DNA of 64,000 nt. It comes from Saccopteryx bilineata (taxonomy: Eukaryota; Chordata; Mammalia; Chiroptera; Emballonuridae). The notes below the pieces were generated by a model, which was given only the letters and a program-made list of their open reading frames with translations, made no database searches and was not told the DNA's origin. Location of the stretch: the NCBI RefSeq assembly GCF_036850765.1, contig NC_089494.1, forward strand, positions 53,337,809-53,401,808, in the 5' to 3' direction. A program made the position numbers and the translations under genes. Each line of letters opens with the position of its first letter. Positions within the stretch are counted from its first letter, which is position 1. Positions 1-11,915 of the stretch are shown piece by piece.

Positions 1-689
1 AGATTGTTCACCATCTAGAATGGTGCCAGAGTCAGATTGAGGAGACACTTGAAGAAAGGTGTAGTTGAAGAAGGGGGAAATAGTAGATTTCAAGAAAGAG
101 AGGTTATGAAGACAAGGGAAAAAGGCTAAAGAAAGGAGAAATGAATGGCCAGTGTTTGGAGCAGAGAGGAGGGTTAGAGAAGAATGGAGGAAGTCACCAG
201 AGTCCCAGAGCAGCCCCCGACCTGTGATGAAATGGCACGCCTGCCCTGGAAGCAGGTCCGTGTGCTCAGCCTCTAAGTGGTGAGACAGATCACTTCACCA
301 TCCTGAGCTTAGTTTTCCCTCTGCAAGGGGAATTAATTGGCCTCTAGTGGATTTTGCAACTGCAGAGTTTTGTGAACACTTTCTTTGAGAATGAGCAAAG
401 GCCATAAAGTTAATGATCTTTGTTGATAACATTTGAGTGAGACCTTTATAAGAATGGAAGAGAGAAGCTGTGTTGTAATTAAAAGGGCACAGTGAATGTA
501 GATCACTTATGTAAACAGTTTAAAAGAGACTGAGTTGGTAACCAGAAGATATCACTTGTTAATTTTAAATGTATTTTAGGAAAAATATATGAATTCTCTA
601 TTTACTCGACTCGTACTTCAGATACGGTAATTACTGCCCAAGAAATTTGGAATACTTAGAGGTATGCAGCTGATGACGGGTCCAGGGCT
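1..689. other. Unassigned non-coding sequence
   Basis: No gene or recognisable repeat is visible. The first 190 bases are purine-rich (many gaag and gagg runs), which could be a decayed simple repeat or an old unrecognised element. The rest is ordinary AT-rich sequence. Confidence 0.4.
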
Positions 690-905
690 ACTAATAAGTG
701 ATAATCATAATAGTTACATTAAATGAGCACCTAAGATATGAAATGTCTTTTCATTAGTTTTTTATGTAATGCACTTCATGCTGCTGAGTATTTTTCAGAG
801 TTTTTAGAAGTGAATCTCAGAGAGGATAGCTAACTTGTATAAGATTGCACAGCTAGTGGGCTATTCTCATTGAACACTTGTGCCTAACTTCAGTGCTGGA
901 AGGTC
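690..905 (-). repeat. MIR SINE relic
   Basis: The stretch follows the reverse complement of the MIR core: a decayed 'gatgaggaaactgaggc' zone (here 'gaatctcagagagg'), then 'taagattgcacagctagtgg', the characteristic 'aaggtcacacagctagtaag' region. It is strongly diverged, as expected of this ancient mammalian tRNA-derived SINE. Edges are approximate. Confidence 0.65.
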
Positions 906-1040
906 ATCTACCTTTAGTGTATGTGCTGTCAAAGTAAGCACAAATGTCATCTACTCTTCAAAACTGCCTTCCCTACTTTTGTTTCAGTTCTTTTTCTTCT
1001 GAAACTGCTATTAAAATTAACCTCTATGCCATTGATTTTT

Positions 1041-1427
1041 TAAATTATTATTATTAAGTGAGAGGCTGAGTGGCAAGGAGGCAGAGAGACAGACTCCTGC
1101 ATGTGCCTTTACCAGGATCTACCCGGCAAGCCCCATCTGGAGCCAATGCTCTGCCCATCTGGAGCCACTGCTCCATTGCTTGGCAACTGAGCTATTTCAG
1201 CGCTTGAGGAAAGGCCATGGAGTCATCCTCAGCACCCAGGGCCAACTTGCTTGAACCATTTGAGCCATGCCTGTGAGAGGAGGGAGGAGAGAGAGAAAGA
1301 GAGAAAAGAGGGAGGGAGAAGATTGAAGAAGCAAACAATCACTTCTCCTGTGCACCCTGACCGGAATTCGAACCCAGGACTTCCACATGGTGGGCCAGCG
1401 CTCTAACGCTGAACCAACTGGCCAGGG
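1041..1427 (-). mobile_element. SINE-A, old full-length copy
   Basis: This is a tRNA-derived SINE read on the minus strand. The tRNA-like head is at the right end: 'ggccagtt' start, decayed A-box, and B-box visible as 'ggaattcgaacc' around 1373. The long body has the 'gggagaggagggag' purine tract, and an A/T-rich tail lies at the left. Imperfect 12-bp flanking repeats, ccattgattttt (1029-1040) and ccattgactttt (1428-1439), mark the target-site duplication. It is diverged from the young copies, with internal changes in the body. The 124-residue open frame across it is an accident of the SINE. Confidence 0.88.
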
Positions 1428-1434
1428 CCATTGA

Positions 1435-1500
1435 CTTTTAATAATGTATCGAAGTATAATTGACATAGTAAAAAGCATATAATAAATTGTAAAAAAAAAG
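1435..1500 (-). mobile_element. Possible L1 3'-end fragment
   Basis: The phrase 'gaagtataattgacatag' matches the reverse complement of the very end of many L1 3' UTRs. Only about 65 bp are present and the flanking sequence does not continue the match, so the call is tentative. Confidence 0.35.
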
Positions 1501-1506
1501 GGGGGG

Positions 1507-1590
1507 TGGGATTGCATAGCTAGTATGTAGCAGAGCCAGGCTTCAAACTCACATCTGCCAAGCAACAACATCTATGCAAAGTTCAAGTAT
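1507..1590 (-). repeat. MIR core fragment
   Basis: 'gcatagctagtatgtagcagagccaggcttcaaactc' is the antisense MIR core pattern (cacagctagtaagtggcagagccaggattcgaac). It is short and isolated. Confidence 0.55.
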
Positions 1591-1967
1591 ACCGTATTGT
1601 TTCAAATAGCTGGGAATAATAGTATGAGGAAAGAAGTATGGGGAGAGAATTTGGGTAGCCCTTGCTTTATATTGATAGGTAATTTTACAAATAATTATTT
1701 TTACATTAATTGATTGACTAGATCCCACAAGCTCAAACCAGTGAAAATACCAAGTGTAGGGCAGTAGGGCAGTTCTCCCTGAGCATAGGCACTGTGGACT
1801 GACATTTTCTATAGAGGATTTAAAAGCTATAATAACCAGCTTAAAGTCAGTCTGCTTTTTATTATCATCATGTACCACCTACTCTAAACAATGTCAGCAA
1901 TAAATGCTCCTCAAGTTCCTCTTTGGTCAAATTTCTAAATAATTGCTATGGTACTGTTGAGTTTTAA
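1591..1967. other. Unassigned non-coding sequence
   Basis: Nothing recognisable is present. The open frames here have no features of a known protein and contain no splice-bounded exon that I can support. Confidence 0.4.
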
Positions 1968-2062
1968 TTATCTATATATATATATTTTAATATATATATT
2001 TATATATATATTTATATATATATTTTATATATATTTATATGTTTTTATATATATACACATAC
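1968..2062. repeat. (TA)n / TATATTT microsatellite
   Basis: About 95 bp of alternating T/A with interspersed ttta units, followed by a short CA/TG-rich segment to about 2115. It is a likely length-variable simple repeat. The open frame over it encodes only Tyr/Ile/Phe repeats and is not a gene. Confidence 0.9.
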
Positions 2063-3439
2063 ACACAAATATATCATGGGGGTGTGTGTGTAGCATAGAT
2101 AGTATGTGTATGTGTCTATACTTAGATATTATATATCTATATGTACATTATTGTTCTGTAATCAACATTGTGTTTTATAGAAGAGACACTTTGGGAGATT
2201 TTCTGGTTATTCAGTAGTCTCCTAGCATATGGACTGAGGTACATACATTTGTTTCAAGTGTAAACAGTCAGCCAAGTTCTGTATTTTGGTCACTGTGCTA
2301 TCATTTATTTTAAATACACTGTTCAAATGTGTTGGAGGAAGCAAAAAGTGTACTCAAGCCAGACAAATGATTTTGAACCACTATAAACTTTGGAAAAGCC
2401 TACCAATTTATGCTGACCTTTCTGGTGAAGGTATTTTAGTGGCATTTTTTCAACTGCAGAGGCATTTGGAAGTCATTAGAATCAATTCTGTATAAAAAAA
2501 GACATGAACGGCATTCTTTTGTAAAATGGGATTTTATAAATCTGCTAAACTTATTTTTAATTTTTTTCTATATATTTTTGTATGTTTGCTGCTTCATGTA
2601 AAGAAAACATTTTGAAAATAAAATAAATAAAATGTGCCCTTTGAGTTATTCTGAGCAAAGATAGATGGATAAATCTAGTTATACTGTTTACCCAAGATAA
2701 ATGTGTGAAGATCAATTTTGATAATGTTGTTGAAAAATATGCAGAACTTAAGGTTCAAAAAAAGAAACTAATACTATTGATTACTTTAGCAGAACATCGC
2801 GTACATATATTTTTGTTACCTTTTATAAACAAAAGACATTAAGAAGTCAATTTATTGCTTTTTTACTTTTCTTTAATATTTATAATATTTATTATTTATA
2901 TTTTTATATTAGCATACCAGCACAAGTTCAGACAAAATGTTTACACTTTAAATTTACTTTCTAGCCATTTGTCATATTTCACAATTATTTCTGAGAATAA
3001 TTTTTTGTATGACTATAAAGGAAGTTCTTAAAAATGATCCACTGTGGTGTCCAACACACTAGACATGCCACAGGCTAAAACTAAGGGTTATTTTAAAAAA
3101 TCTTCTTGGATGATTGTGGGAAATAGTTTTTTATTTTTTTGTCTACACCGGAGTTCTGAGCTTAGCCGTTGATAATACATACTTCTTGAATGAAAAGACA
3201 AATGATGAATGAATAATAAACAAATGCTTAAAATAAGCCATGTTTGGTCTGCTAGCATTACTGGAAGTCTACATTTTTACTGTGAGCCTAAAAACCTAAA
3301 AATAATTTGACTGCTAATAAAAACTCCTTTAAGTTTATGCTGAAAATGAAAACTACTTAAATAAATGCAATAAACTTTAGTATGTTTAAAAATTGACCCT
3401 CTAAAAATACCCTGTAAAAAATTTTGAAATTCCAGGCCT
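2063..3439. other. Unassigned non-coding sequence
   Basis: AT-rich sequence with no identifiable gene or repeat. Short open frames at 2286-2495 and 3277-3462 lack any recognisable domain. Confidence 0.4.
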
Positions 3440-3600
3440 GATTTGACCTTTTGTTTTTTCATCTATAAAATAGGGATAATAATAGTAGTGCCATATGGGG
3501 TTGAAGGGAGAGTAAAGAGAGATAATACGTATCAAGTGCCTAGTAGAGTGCTCAAAATAGTCTAAGCATTTCATAACTGATAGTTATGATCACATAGAAA
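3440..3600 (+). repeat. MIR SINE relic
   Basis: 'tttttcatctataaaatagggataataatagtagtgcc' is the sense MIR core (tcctcatctgtaaaatggggataataatagtacc), followed by the decayed 'agtgcctagtagagtgctcaa' segment. It is an old, diverged copy. Confidence 0.8.
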
Positions 3601-3993
3601 TCTAATTGTTTTGGTAAAATTCTTTGACCTAAAAGGGTCCATACATCTTTTCATTTGAGAAGACAATATTTGTAGGCCAATATAATTGAATTTTTAAAAA
3701 TGTTGTGGCACTAGATTTAGTGACTTTTAGCTCTTGACAGAAATAAGTGAAAACTAGAAAATGATGAAAATTGGAAAGGGATAAAAATCACAGTGGGAGA
3801 AAGGAATCAAATCTCTGAGAGTTATATGTGCAGTTTCTTACAAGCTGAATTTAGGGAGGACTGCTTGACAAAATCTTACCTAGAATTTAGGCTTTTGAAA
3901 TGCAGAATTTCACTGGTCCTGGTGGCGTCGTGCAGTGGTAGGAAGCAACAGGCTCCCTTCGCTAACAGCTATGTCTTCGAGTTCTCCTTATAT
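3601..3993. other. Unassigned non-coding sequence
   Basis: No recognised repeat or gene. The sequence ends at the target duplication of the adjacent hAT element. Confidence 0.4.
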
Positions 3994-4318
3994 CAGGGGT
4001 CTCCAAACTATGGCCCTCGGCCGCATGCGGCCCCCTGAGACCATTTATCCGGCCCCTGCCGCACGGAAGGGGCACCTCTTTCATTGGTGGTCAGTGAGAG
4101 GAGCATAGTTCCTATTGAAATACTGGTCAGTTTGTTGATTTAAATTTACTTGTTCTTTATTTTAAATATTGTATTTGTTCTTGTTTTGTTTTTTACTTTA
4201 AAATAAGATATGTGCAATGTGCATAGGGATTTGTTCATAGTTTTTTTTATAGTCTGGCCCTCCAACGGTCTGAGGGACAGTGAACTGGCCCCCTGTGAAA
4301 AAAGTTTGGGGACCCCTG
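3994..4318 (+). mobile_element. Non-autonomous hAT transposon, copy 1
   Basis: A 325-bp element with terminal inverted repeats: caggggtctccaaact at the left and agtttggggacccctg at the right. A perfect 8-bp duplication, ccttatat, sits at 3986-3993 and 4319-4326. An 8-bp duplication with CAGGGG-type ends is diagnostic of hAT cut-and-paste elements. There is no transposase coding, so it moved with an enzyme supplied in trans. The interior has a GC-rich left quarter and an AT-rich middle. A second copy, inverted, lies at 28837-29157. The clean ends suggest recent activity compared with the MER5-type hAT relics. Confidence 0.93.
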
Positions 4319-4435
4319 CCTTATATAAATGGTACTGGAGAAGTAGAATTGTAACAATTTATTTACATCTTTAGTTTCCTGTTTATTTCTCATTTTATCT
4401 TAGGGAAGGCTGTACCCACTGAATTATACATGTAG

Positions 4436-4490
4436 CACATATATATATATGTTTCATATATATAGATATACATATAGATATATAATACAC
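4436..4490. repeat. (TA)n-rich simple sequence
   Basis: Run of atatat and atagatata units directly before the SINE tail. It may be a decayed microsatellite that grew from an AT-rich target. Confidence 0.6.
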
Positions 4491-4495
4491 TTATT

Positions 4496-4770
4496 TTTTC
4501 AGAGAGAGAGAGAGACAGATAGGGAGGGAGTGAGGGAGAGAGAGGAGGAGAGAGAGTGAGAAGCATCAACTCATAATTGCTTCACTTTGGTTGTTTATTG
4601 ATTGCTTCCCATATGTGCCTTGACTGGGGGATGTGGGGACTCAAGCAGAGCCAGTGTCTCTTTGCTCAAGCCAGTGACCCCATGCTCAAGCCGGCGACAT
4701 CGAGGGTTTGAATCTGGGACTTCAGTGTCCTAGTTCGACACTATATTTACTGTGCCACCACTGGTCAGAC
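4496..4770 (-). mobile_element. SINE-B, long form
   Basis: The tRNA-derived head at the right end reads, on the minus strand, 'gtctgaccagtggtggcaca', with a B-box around 4705. The body has repeated 'gctcaagccagtgacc' units, and a GA-rich tail near 4500-4560 is the complement of the ctctctctc 3' region. The flanking repeats, tacacttattttt and tacacttttt, suggest an imperfect target duplication. Confidence 0.85.
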
Positions 4771-4780
4771 TACACTTTTT

Positions 4781-7764
4781 AATATATACTTTAAACACTC
4801 TCTCTGAGTGTCATATTGATGCCATATAGTATGATGCCATAGCTGTGATGTGCGCTGACTGTGTCTAAGCATACACCATTTTTATGTGATATGATCTATG
4901 ATCTTTTGTCATTTGGATATTATTGACCCATCATTAACTCTCTTTTTATTGACTGCTTGTTTTGGGGAAAAATATTCCACTCTCACATTTTTCTTTTGGG
5001 CCATTCTAGCAATCATAAACTTACCTACCTAGTGTATTTCTATAGTCCATAAACATTTTTCTTGTATTGTTTTAAATTTAAAATTGACACAAATCCTGGA
5101 GAAAGGGCAGAATTTATTATTATTCCTACACATATTACTAATGAGATACCTATGGGTTGGAGACTGTAAGTGCAGAGTCACAGAGCACTTTCTATTATGA
5201 TACAAGTTTGCAGTGAAAATGTCTATAGTTTCAAAAGATTGAGAAGTTGCTATATACAGTTAATAAAATTTAACTAGAAATTTTTATTTTGAAAACAAGC
5301 CTGGATTACTATATTTGTTTTTTTCAGAATTTCTATTGAATAGATAATCAAATTAAGGGAGTGGTTTCATTATTATTATAATCATAATTCCAAAGGTGGT
5401 TAGTAAGTGACTCTGAAAGAATAACACTGGGGTACTAATTTTTCACCACTGTTTATTTATGTAATTTTGAGACTAGGCTAAGGGTGTGCTACCAGTAAAA
5501 CAGCAATCAGTAGAGACATATGCTTGCTAGATCTTGACAACCAGTCTTCTGTTCTTTACTTTTATAAACATTGTAAGACTAATTGATTCATTTTCTCTTG
5601 ACTTCTGTGAGTCTCTGCCACCTAACCTCAACTCACAATGCCCCTTCATTATGTGGTGAACTAAACTCCAAACTTCCCTTCTGCTTGCTACTGGTGAGAC
5701 TTAATCTGTTTTCGTAAATGGAGCTGACAGTGCTGGAAACTGTCTCTATGAAAACAAATAAAAAACGCTCTGACTTGTTGCATTAACCAATTTCATTGGT
5801 GTAAATATTTCCACATTGACTTGGAGTTGAGAAGACATGATCACAGTGAACTCTCAAAAGCTGGCAGAGGCTGGCTTCAGAATACCCCTGGGATCGCCTC
5901 CCTCTGACCCCTCCAGTCACAAAGGATGAAACTGAGGCCAAGAAAAAGTGAATACTTGCCTTTCTATCCTTCTTTTTTCTAACTGTGGGTACTACTTTTA
6001 GTTACTTCTTTTATATTACCTAAGGAATGAGGAATTTATCCAAAAGAGGAGTAGTGGTAAGTAAAGGGTAAAATGCTGCTAAGAGTGTTTTGAGAGACAA
6101 GATAAAGCTAACACATGTTCACAGCCCAAAGCCAAAACAGATCAATGACAGGAGAATGCTTTTCCTACTTACAGAAGTCACTCTGTAACCAAAACAGATT
6201 AGATGGACAATTTAGAAATCATTCTAAATTGCCTTATCATTTACATTGGACTGAGCAGATATCTGTAGCTTCAAAGAATCTGTTACAATTCAAAATTTTC
6301 TTTTCCTATGTCAGTGAATGGTGAAGACACAGAGTGATATCCTAGGGGTTCACTTAGAGGCTGGTTCAAAATTTTACCTTCCTAGAAGGAGACATAATGT
6401 ATGAAGGACTGTCTTCTAAGCATTGCTGGTAAAGAATAATCTAATTGTTCGATCTTTTTTCACCTCTTCATTTTCTCACTTTCTTTTTAAATTCTATCAT
6501 ATAATTTATATACTCTGTTAATTGCAGCAATTACATTTTTTTCTGGATTTGAACTGAACACTAGTTATCAAATTTTATGCCCTAAATTTAAACTTACTAA
6601 ATTAATTATATTAGCATTACATAATGCTAATGTCAATTTTTTTGCCTGGGGAGAACATCAAGAAATGAAAAGTACAAATAGTGTTATAATCTTATATCTA
6701 AAAACAAGAATGTGTGGTTGAGTAACCGAATGGTGTTTGCAATTGTGGTATATAATTAGATTTATGAATTTATGTTAGATATTTAATACTATTCAATTTC
6801 TGAATTATGTTCCTCTTAATTAAATATTTTCAGTGGGGAGGGACTAAAATAAAACCTATACAAAGAATTGAAAAGGCTAATAGCACAGAGCTTCGTTTTG
6901 TAGTATATTCTAACACCTGACTGTTGGCCAGCTTCAGTACAGTATGTAGATGGTGCTGATTTACTGTAGTGGAGGACTATGTTGTTAGGCTCTTATAATA
7001 TCAAGAATAATAAGCCTGAATCTCTAATTTTTCTAAAGATACAGTAGTTGCTAAATTAAGACAAATTAGAGGAGCTTTAAAAACAGAGTGGACAGACAGC
7101 AAGTATATCAGTTTTCATATGTTTCTAGCTACTAATAAATTATACATAAAAATAAAAATATTTGATTTTATAAAAGGAGACCAATTTTTTTAGGATTGTC
7201 TGCTCTTCCTATACTAGCTAAGCTGTCTGGCTATGAATTGTGTACAATATTATATTTTGTAATTCACGTAATTCACACTTTGTGTTTGCAGACCGAGTTA
7301 CAGGCTACAGAAAGTTTTTAGTTCTATCAGATTAGTCTAATGAATGATTTGCATAAGTCCAGGTACTGTATGAAGAAACCATTCTCACCCAGCATGAATA
7401 TGGCTAAAGTTAGTCTAAAACATACCTAACTCTTCAAATAGTAATACAAGATATCAAGACAGAAAGTACCACAAATTAAGAGGTGACTCTGCCAATACAT
7501 GATATTGAAGATACATTGTAAATTTATTGAGTGAGGGACCAATGACTGAATCGAAGAGTCAGGAAGACTTTGTGATGAGGTAGAAAATGATTTGCAATCT
7601 GAAGGAGGATGTAAACCACATGGTTTGAGAGAAAGGCATTTGGGCTTTTTAGTGGGAAGACTAGCATGGTGTATGCTTAAAGAATAGACAAAGTGCATCA
7701 AATATTTAAGGGATGGTGAGTTGGCTACTCTGACTGAATTTAAACATTAGTTTAATCAGACTGT
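4781..7764. other. Long unassigned non-coding stretch
   Basis: About 3 kb with no gene. I checked it for MIR, L2, L1 and SINE hallmarks and found none I can defend. 5600-5940 is somewhat GC-richer and ends in 'gatgaaactgaggccaag', which may be a MIR trace. The open frame at 6115-6324 has no recognisable domain. Confidence 0.4.
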
Positions 7765-7925
7765 ATATAGTGTTTCTCAAACTATCATGGGTATGCAGCT
7801 GACCTAGAGATACTGTTAAAATGCAGGTTCTGAATCAGTAGGTCTGGGATGGAGAGTAAGGAACGGAATTGCTAAGGACTCTTTAGTGATGTGAATGCTG
7901 CTATTACCACTTAGAGTGGAGAGTT
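7765..7925 (+). mobile_element. MER5-like ancient hAT (Charlie) element
   Basis: It starts 'gtttctcaaactatcatggg', continues with 'gttaaaatgcaggttctgaatcagtaggtctggg', and ends near 'ccacttagagtgg'. This order matches MER5A/MER5B: a CAGTGGTTCTCAAA end, a 'ttagaaatgcagattctgattcagtaggtctggg' middle, and an inverted terminal repeat. It is a non-autonomous, diverged mammalian relic. Confidence 0.72.
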
Positions 7926-8486
7926 AGATTTCATCGACATCTCTGACTCTTCATTTTGCATTTTAGCTTGGAAAATTAATTAGAATTTATGCACAGATGA
8001 GACAAAGAAATTCATTTTTTCTCACTTGCAATTACTGGCCTGAAATGTTTTTGAAGCAGTTCATAGCCTCAAAAGGTTTCTTGAAGGCAATACTGCCATG
8101 GTTACCAAGTATTCTTGGTAATTTTCGTTGACTGGCGTGTTCATGCAGTTTATGACATTTGATAGTCTTGATTTTATCATCTCATTCCCCATTTTTTCAT
8201 TACTTTTCTTTAAATTACTAGCAAGACTTGTCTTTGAGTCTTGTGAATTGTCCAACTTTCAATGCCCTAATTCTGTCTTTTTTTCCAGAGATATCTCTTA
8301 TCTTTTATTTAGTACCTCATCTTGAATTTCCTTATCTGTGCTGTCCCTCCATGTCTATGTCTCTCTCTTCCACTATGCCCATGTTTCTGGTCTTAAACTA
8401 TCAGATGAAAGGTTAGAAAAGTTGAAGTTAAGTTATGGAGAAAGTTGAAGTCCATATTAAAGAATTTGAATTTTACTTTATAAAGA
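7926..8486. other. Unassigned non-coding sequence
   Basis: No recognised feature. Three overlapping short open frames near 8061-8416 on opposite strands have no domain content. Confidence 0.4.
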
Positions 8487-8930
8487 ATACTATGCGGCCA
8501 TGAAAAAAGAAGGAAATCTTACTGTTTGTGATGGCATATATGGACCTGGAGGTTATTATGTTAAGTGAAATAAGCCAGGCAGAGAAAGACAAATATCATA
8601 TGATCTCACTTATATGTGGAATCTAAGGAACAAAGTGACTGAGGAATGAAACAGAGGCAGAGGAGGGGTCACAGGGAACAGAGGGACAGCTGTCAGTGGG
8701 GAGGGTGATGAGGGGAAAGCACCAGTGAAGTTAAAAGGATTAGTGAAATTATATATATATATACATAATACATAGATACAGTTAACAGGACAGCAAATCC
8801 CAGAGGGAAGGGGGACAGGAGTTAGGGGGAGGGGAAAAAGGGGTGTAAATAGGGACACAGGGGAGGGGGTTGAGGGTGTTATATTCAGTTGAATCTATGT
8901 TAACACAGTAAATTAAATTTAATTAAAAAA
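8487..8930 (+). mobile_element. 5'-truncated L1, 3' end
   Basis: It begins in the last codons of L1 ORF2 and the start of the 3' UTR. 'gaatactatgcggccatgaaaaaagaagg' is followed by the well-known 'gatggacctggaggttattatg ... aagtgaaataagccaggcagagaaagacaaata ... tatgatctcacttatatgtggaatctaa' order. A G-rich 3' UTR with a (TA) tract follows, and the element ends in an A-rich tail near 8930. There is no coding capacity. It is 5'-truncated, as most L1 insertions are. Confidence 0.9.
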
Positions 8931-9496
8931 GCATTAATTTTTGTTTCATATGAAATTTATTTGAGTAAGACCTCAAAAGGCTAATGATTGCTAGTCAACA
9001 ATGTTGAACAACAGCAATAAATACTGATGTGTTCCAGTTTATACTTGAATTTTTTTCTGGATATGGAGTACCAGAAAATTAACTCTAAAGTAAGTTGCTT
9101 GGAAAAGTTAAATTGCATTGTTAGGTGAGAGAAAATGTTGGTCTTCTATTTTCATTTTTGATGTAGAAGGGTCTTCTTAGGATGTAATTTGCAAACCGAA
9201 AAAGGAGTCATCTCTCTTGGAACTTGGATAATGGAATATAAAGAATTTCATACATCCCAGAGTGATTTCCTCTCTGCTCTTCTCCTGGGACACTAGGCAA
9301 ATGATACCCAAGAGAGGGAAATGGAAGAACTACCAGGTTTGGGGCTTGGATGAACTTCCACACTATCTGCAGCATGGTCCTTTTTCTTGACTTATTTCAT
9401 ATTTATTAAGGATATTTTCAAAGCACGCTTTTCTTCTTTTAAAATATGGATTAAAAACATCTTTATTCATATTGACATAAGTGAGGCTAAAATTTA

Positions 9497-9533
<37 letters not shown>

Positions 9534-10292
9534 GTCTTCTTCTGTGGAGAAAAGCCTTGGAGGGGAAACAGGTTTTGTCTTGCATTTTTATGATCCATAA
9601 GTAAGACTTACATTAAAAAAATGAATAATAAAAACCAGTGGAATAATAAAAACTCCCATCTGGTACAACTAGTCTTTAATGTTTTGTGCTGGACTGGAAG
9701 ATCTGAAATGCTCTGGCATTTTGGCAAAGCTGGTATTCTCTACTAAGCTTTGTGGGTAAAAATAAAGAAACAAAACAAAACAAATAAACATAAAAGCCTC
9801 TGTGAAAATTTTAGATCTGGTCAAGTAAGATAGTGCCCATCATTATTCACCCCAGCAAGTGGTTCTTCTCTTGCCTGCCATTTTGGCCTCAATTTCCTAA
9901 CCTTTGCTTGAACTTGTCCTGCCCTCTCTTGTATTAAACACATAAGATATCATTTAACTTTCTTCTTTTATCTTAAGAGAGTGATTCTTTTAAATAAAAA
10001 CACTGTTCTATTTAGTTCTTTGGTGGTTTAGTTGGAAAACTCCCCTGAGTGTAGCCCTTGAGAGTCATCTGAAAGGCTAATTAGGGCTACAGCATCTAAG
10101 AAGACATTGAGAAGCTCCAGTGAGCAGAGCTTTAAAGAGGTGGGAGATAGCAATTATACATGTGTGCTGAAGCTCTTTCTGTTGCCCTTAACAAAATCAT
10201 ATCATAATGGAGCATTGTTCCTAATCAACTTATCTAGAAATTATTATAAAATAAACAAAGTAAATATTTTTCACCTTATTGAAGTATATTCT
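8931..10292. other. Unassigned non-coding sequence with a poly-T run
   Basis: No gene. A pure T run of about 32 bases lies at 9501-9532. It could be the tail of a lost antisense retrotransposon, but no body follows it. The rest is AT-rich and unassigned. Confidence 0.45.
9501..9532. repeat. Poly-T homopolymer
   Basis: About 32 consecutive T. The bases to its right ('ggtcttcttctgtggag') do not match a SINE or L1 3' end that I recognise. Confidence 0.95.
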
Positions 10293-10379
10293 AAAACGTG
10301 AAAATCTATTGTCATCACGTCGGAGAGATTGCTATTTCAAAACGTGAAAATCCATTGTCATCATGTCAGAGAGGTTGCT
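10293..10379 (+). repeat. 46-bp tandem duplication, two copies
   Basis: Two 41-bp matching blocks, 10293-10333 and 10339-10379, are separated by atttc. Each starts aaaacgtgaaaat and ends in the gagattgct/gaggttgct motif. They differ at four places, all transitions, and two of these turn CpG in copy 1 (cacgtcgg) into TG/CA in copy 2 (catgtcag). This is a local duplication followed by methyl-CpG decay. Confidence 0.92.
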
Positions 10380-10628
10380 AACTTGAGACAATGCTTCAGA
10401 AAAGAAAAAGAAAATATTTAACTTAATTTGCTCATTATCTGTTATGTATCAAGAACTCTTAGCCTTTGTTTAATAATGGGAAAAAGGCAAATAGCCAATA
10501 GAAATGTGTTCAATGATACAAACAAGAGATTTAAGAAAAAAATCAATTGTCACTAATTATTATGGATTGTATTACATTATGATCAAACTATAATAGAACT
10601 TTAGGCAGCTATTTAAAAAATGAAATAG

Positions 10629-10805
10629 CCTGACCTGTGGTGGTGCAGGGGATAAAGCATCAACCTGGAACACTGAGGTTGCAGATTTGAAACCCCGGGC
10701 TTGCCTAGTCAAGGCACATATGGGAGTTGATGCTTCCTGTTACTCCTCCCTTATCTCTCTCTTTCTGTCACCCTTCTGTAAATTGAATAAATAAAAAAAA
10801 TCTAA
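10629..10805 (+). mobile_element. SINE-B, short form
   Basis: The sense tRNA-derived head reads 'cctgacctgtggtggtgcag' with a B-box-like 'ggttgcagatttgaaacc'. The 'gcacatatgggagttgatgc' body, a ctctctctttctgtc stretch and an A-rich 3' tail follow. The perfect 14-bp duplication aaaaaatgaaatag flanks it at 10615-10628 and 10806-10819. It inserted by L1-type reverse transcription. The Pol III promoter boxes carry several mismatches. Confidence 0.95.
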
Positions 10806-10819
10806 AAAAAATGAAATAG

Positions 10820-11489
10820 ATTTCTATATGAATCTGGAAATATTACAAAAATAATTGAAAAAGTAAATTGTAAAGTCTACATTAGAGTGGTTTAACTAAC
10901 AAAAGGAATGGGATACTGTAAGATTAGATATTTTTCTAAACTGACTATCAAGCAAGTTGTAGAAGGCTATGTATCATATTATTAATATTGATTAGCTTAG
11001 AGAAAGGAGATTTATGTACTAGTGTATTATAAACATAACTTTCTAGAATAAGTGTGTATTAATTATATTATTAAAATGTATAAAATGAAGAGTATATCAG
11101 CAGTTTCTAGGAATGAGAAGTGGGGTAGGGGGTTTGAGTCAAAAGGGCAACATAAGGGAATTTTTTGGCTGATAAAATTATTCTGTATTCTGATTGTGAC
11201 AGTAAATTATGACACATGAATCTATTCACATTCCAAAATTCATAGAATTTTATACCAGTAAACTCACATTCTTTGTGAGTGTGTAAGGAACTATGAAAAT
11301 CATTGACAGCAAAACTATGTATTTTTTTAAAGTACTGAGAAATGACTAATAAAAAAATAGTCTTCCCAGGTCTATTAATTATAGACTAAACTGAAAGATA
11401 AATTTTTTTTCCTAAGAGAAAACTATGCATAATGTTGTAAACTTTAGGGTTATTTTTCAATTTGAGTTCACCAGAATAAGCAATGAGTC
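10820..11489. other. Unassigned non-coding sequence
   Basis: AT-rich with no recognised gene or repeat. 11094-11240 ('gtttctaggaatgagaagtgggg ... ttctgattgtgacag') has a faint likeness to an old L1 3' end but cannot be assigned. Confidence 0.4.
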
Positions 11490-11610
11490 AATAGCATTAC
11501 TCATCCTTTTTTATAAACAGCTAAACTAAAGCTTAGAACAGTTTAGTAACTTACTCAGAATTACATAGTTAATAGAACTTCAAATTGAAATACAAATTTT
11601 GGAAGAACAG
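11490..11610 (-). repeat. MIR SINE relic
   Basis: Antisense MIR pattern: 'ttataaacagctaaactaaagcttagaacagtttagtaacttactcagaattacatagttaatag' corresponds to the 'acagatgaggaaactgaggctcagagaggttaagtaacttgcccaaggtcacacagctagt' core. It is a diverged copy. Confidence 0.7.
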
Positions 11611-11841
11611 AGGTCAAGATTTATAAAAGTTAAATATACGGAATATGCAAACTATTTGTATGAATTCACTATAATAAGGCAGTGATAAAACAAAACTAGC
11701 AAGATTTGAGATCATTACTAACATTCAACTTTACAGGTAGAGTAATAAAACAGACTTTAGACATAAGTTGTCATTTACAGATTATATCTATCTAAGCACT
11801 TCTGAAAGCTCTGTGGTTATAACGATCACAAATTATCTTTT

Positions 11842-11870
11842 TTTTAATTTTATTTATTCATTTGAGAGAG

Positions 11871-11915
<45 letters not shown>

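Noticed and set aside
9387..9593. Poly-Phe open frame
   Set aside because: Created by the T32 run; no support for coding.
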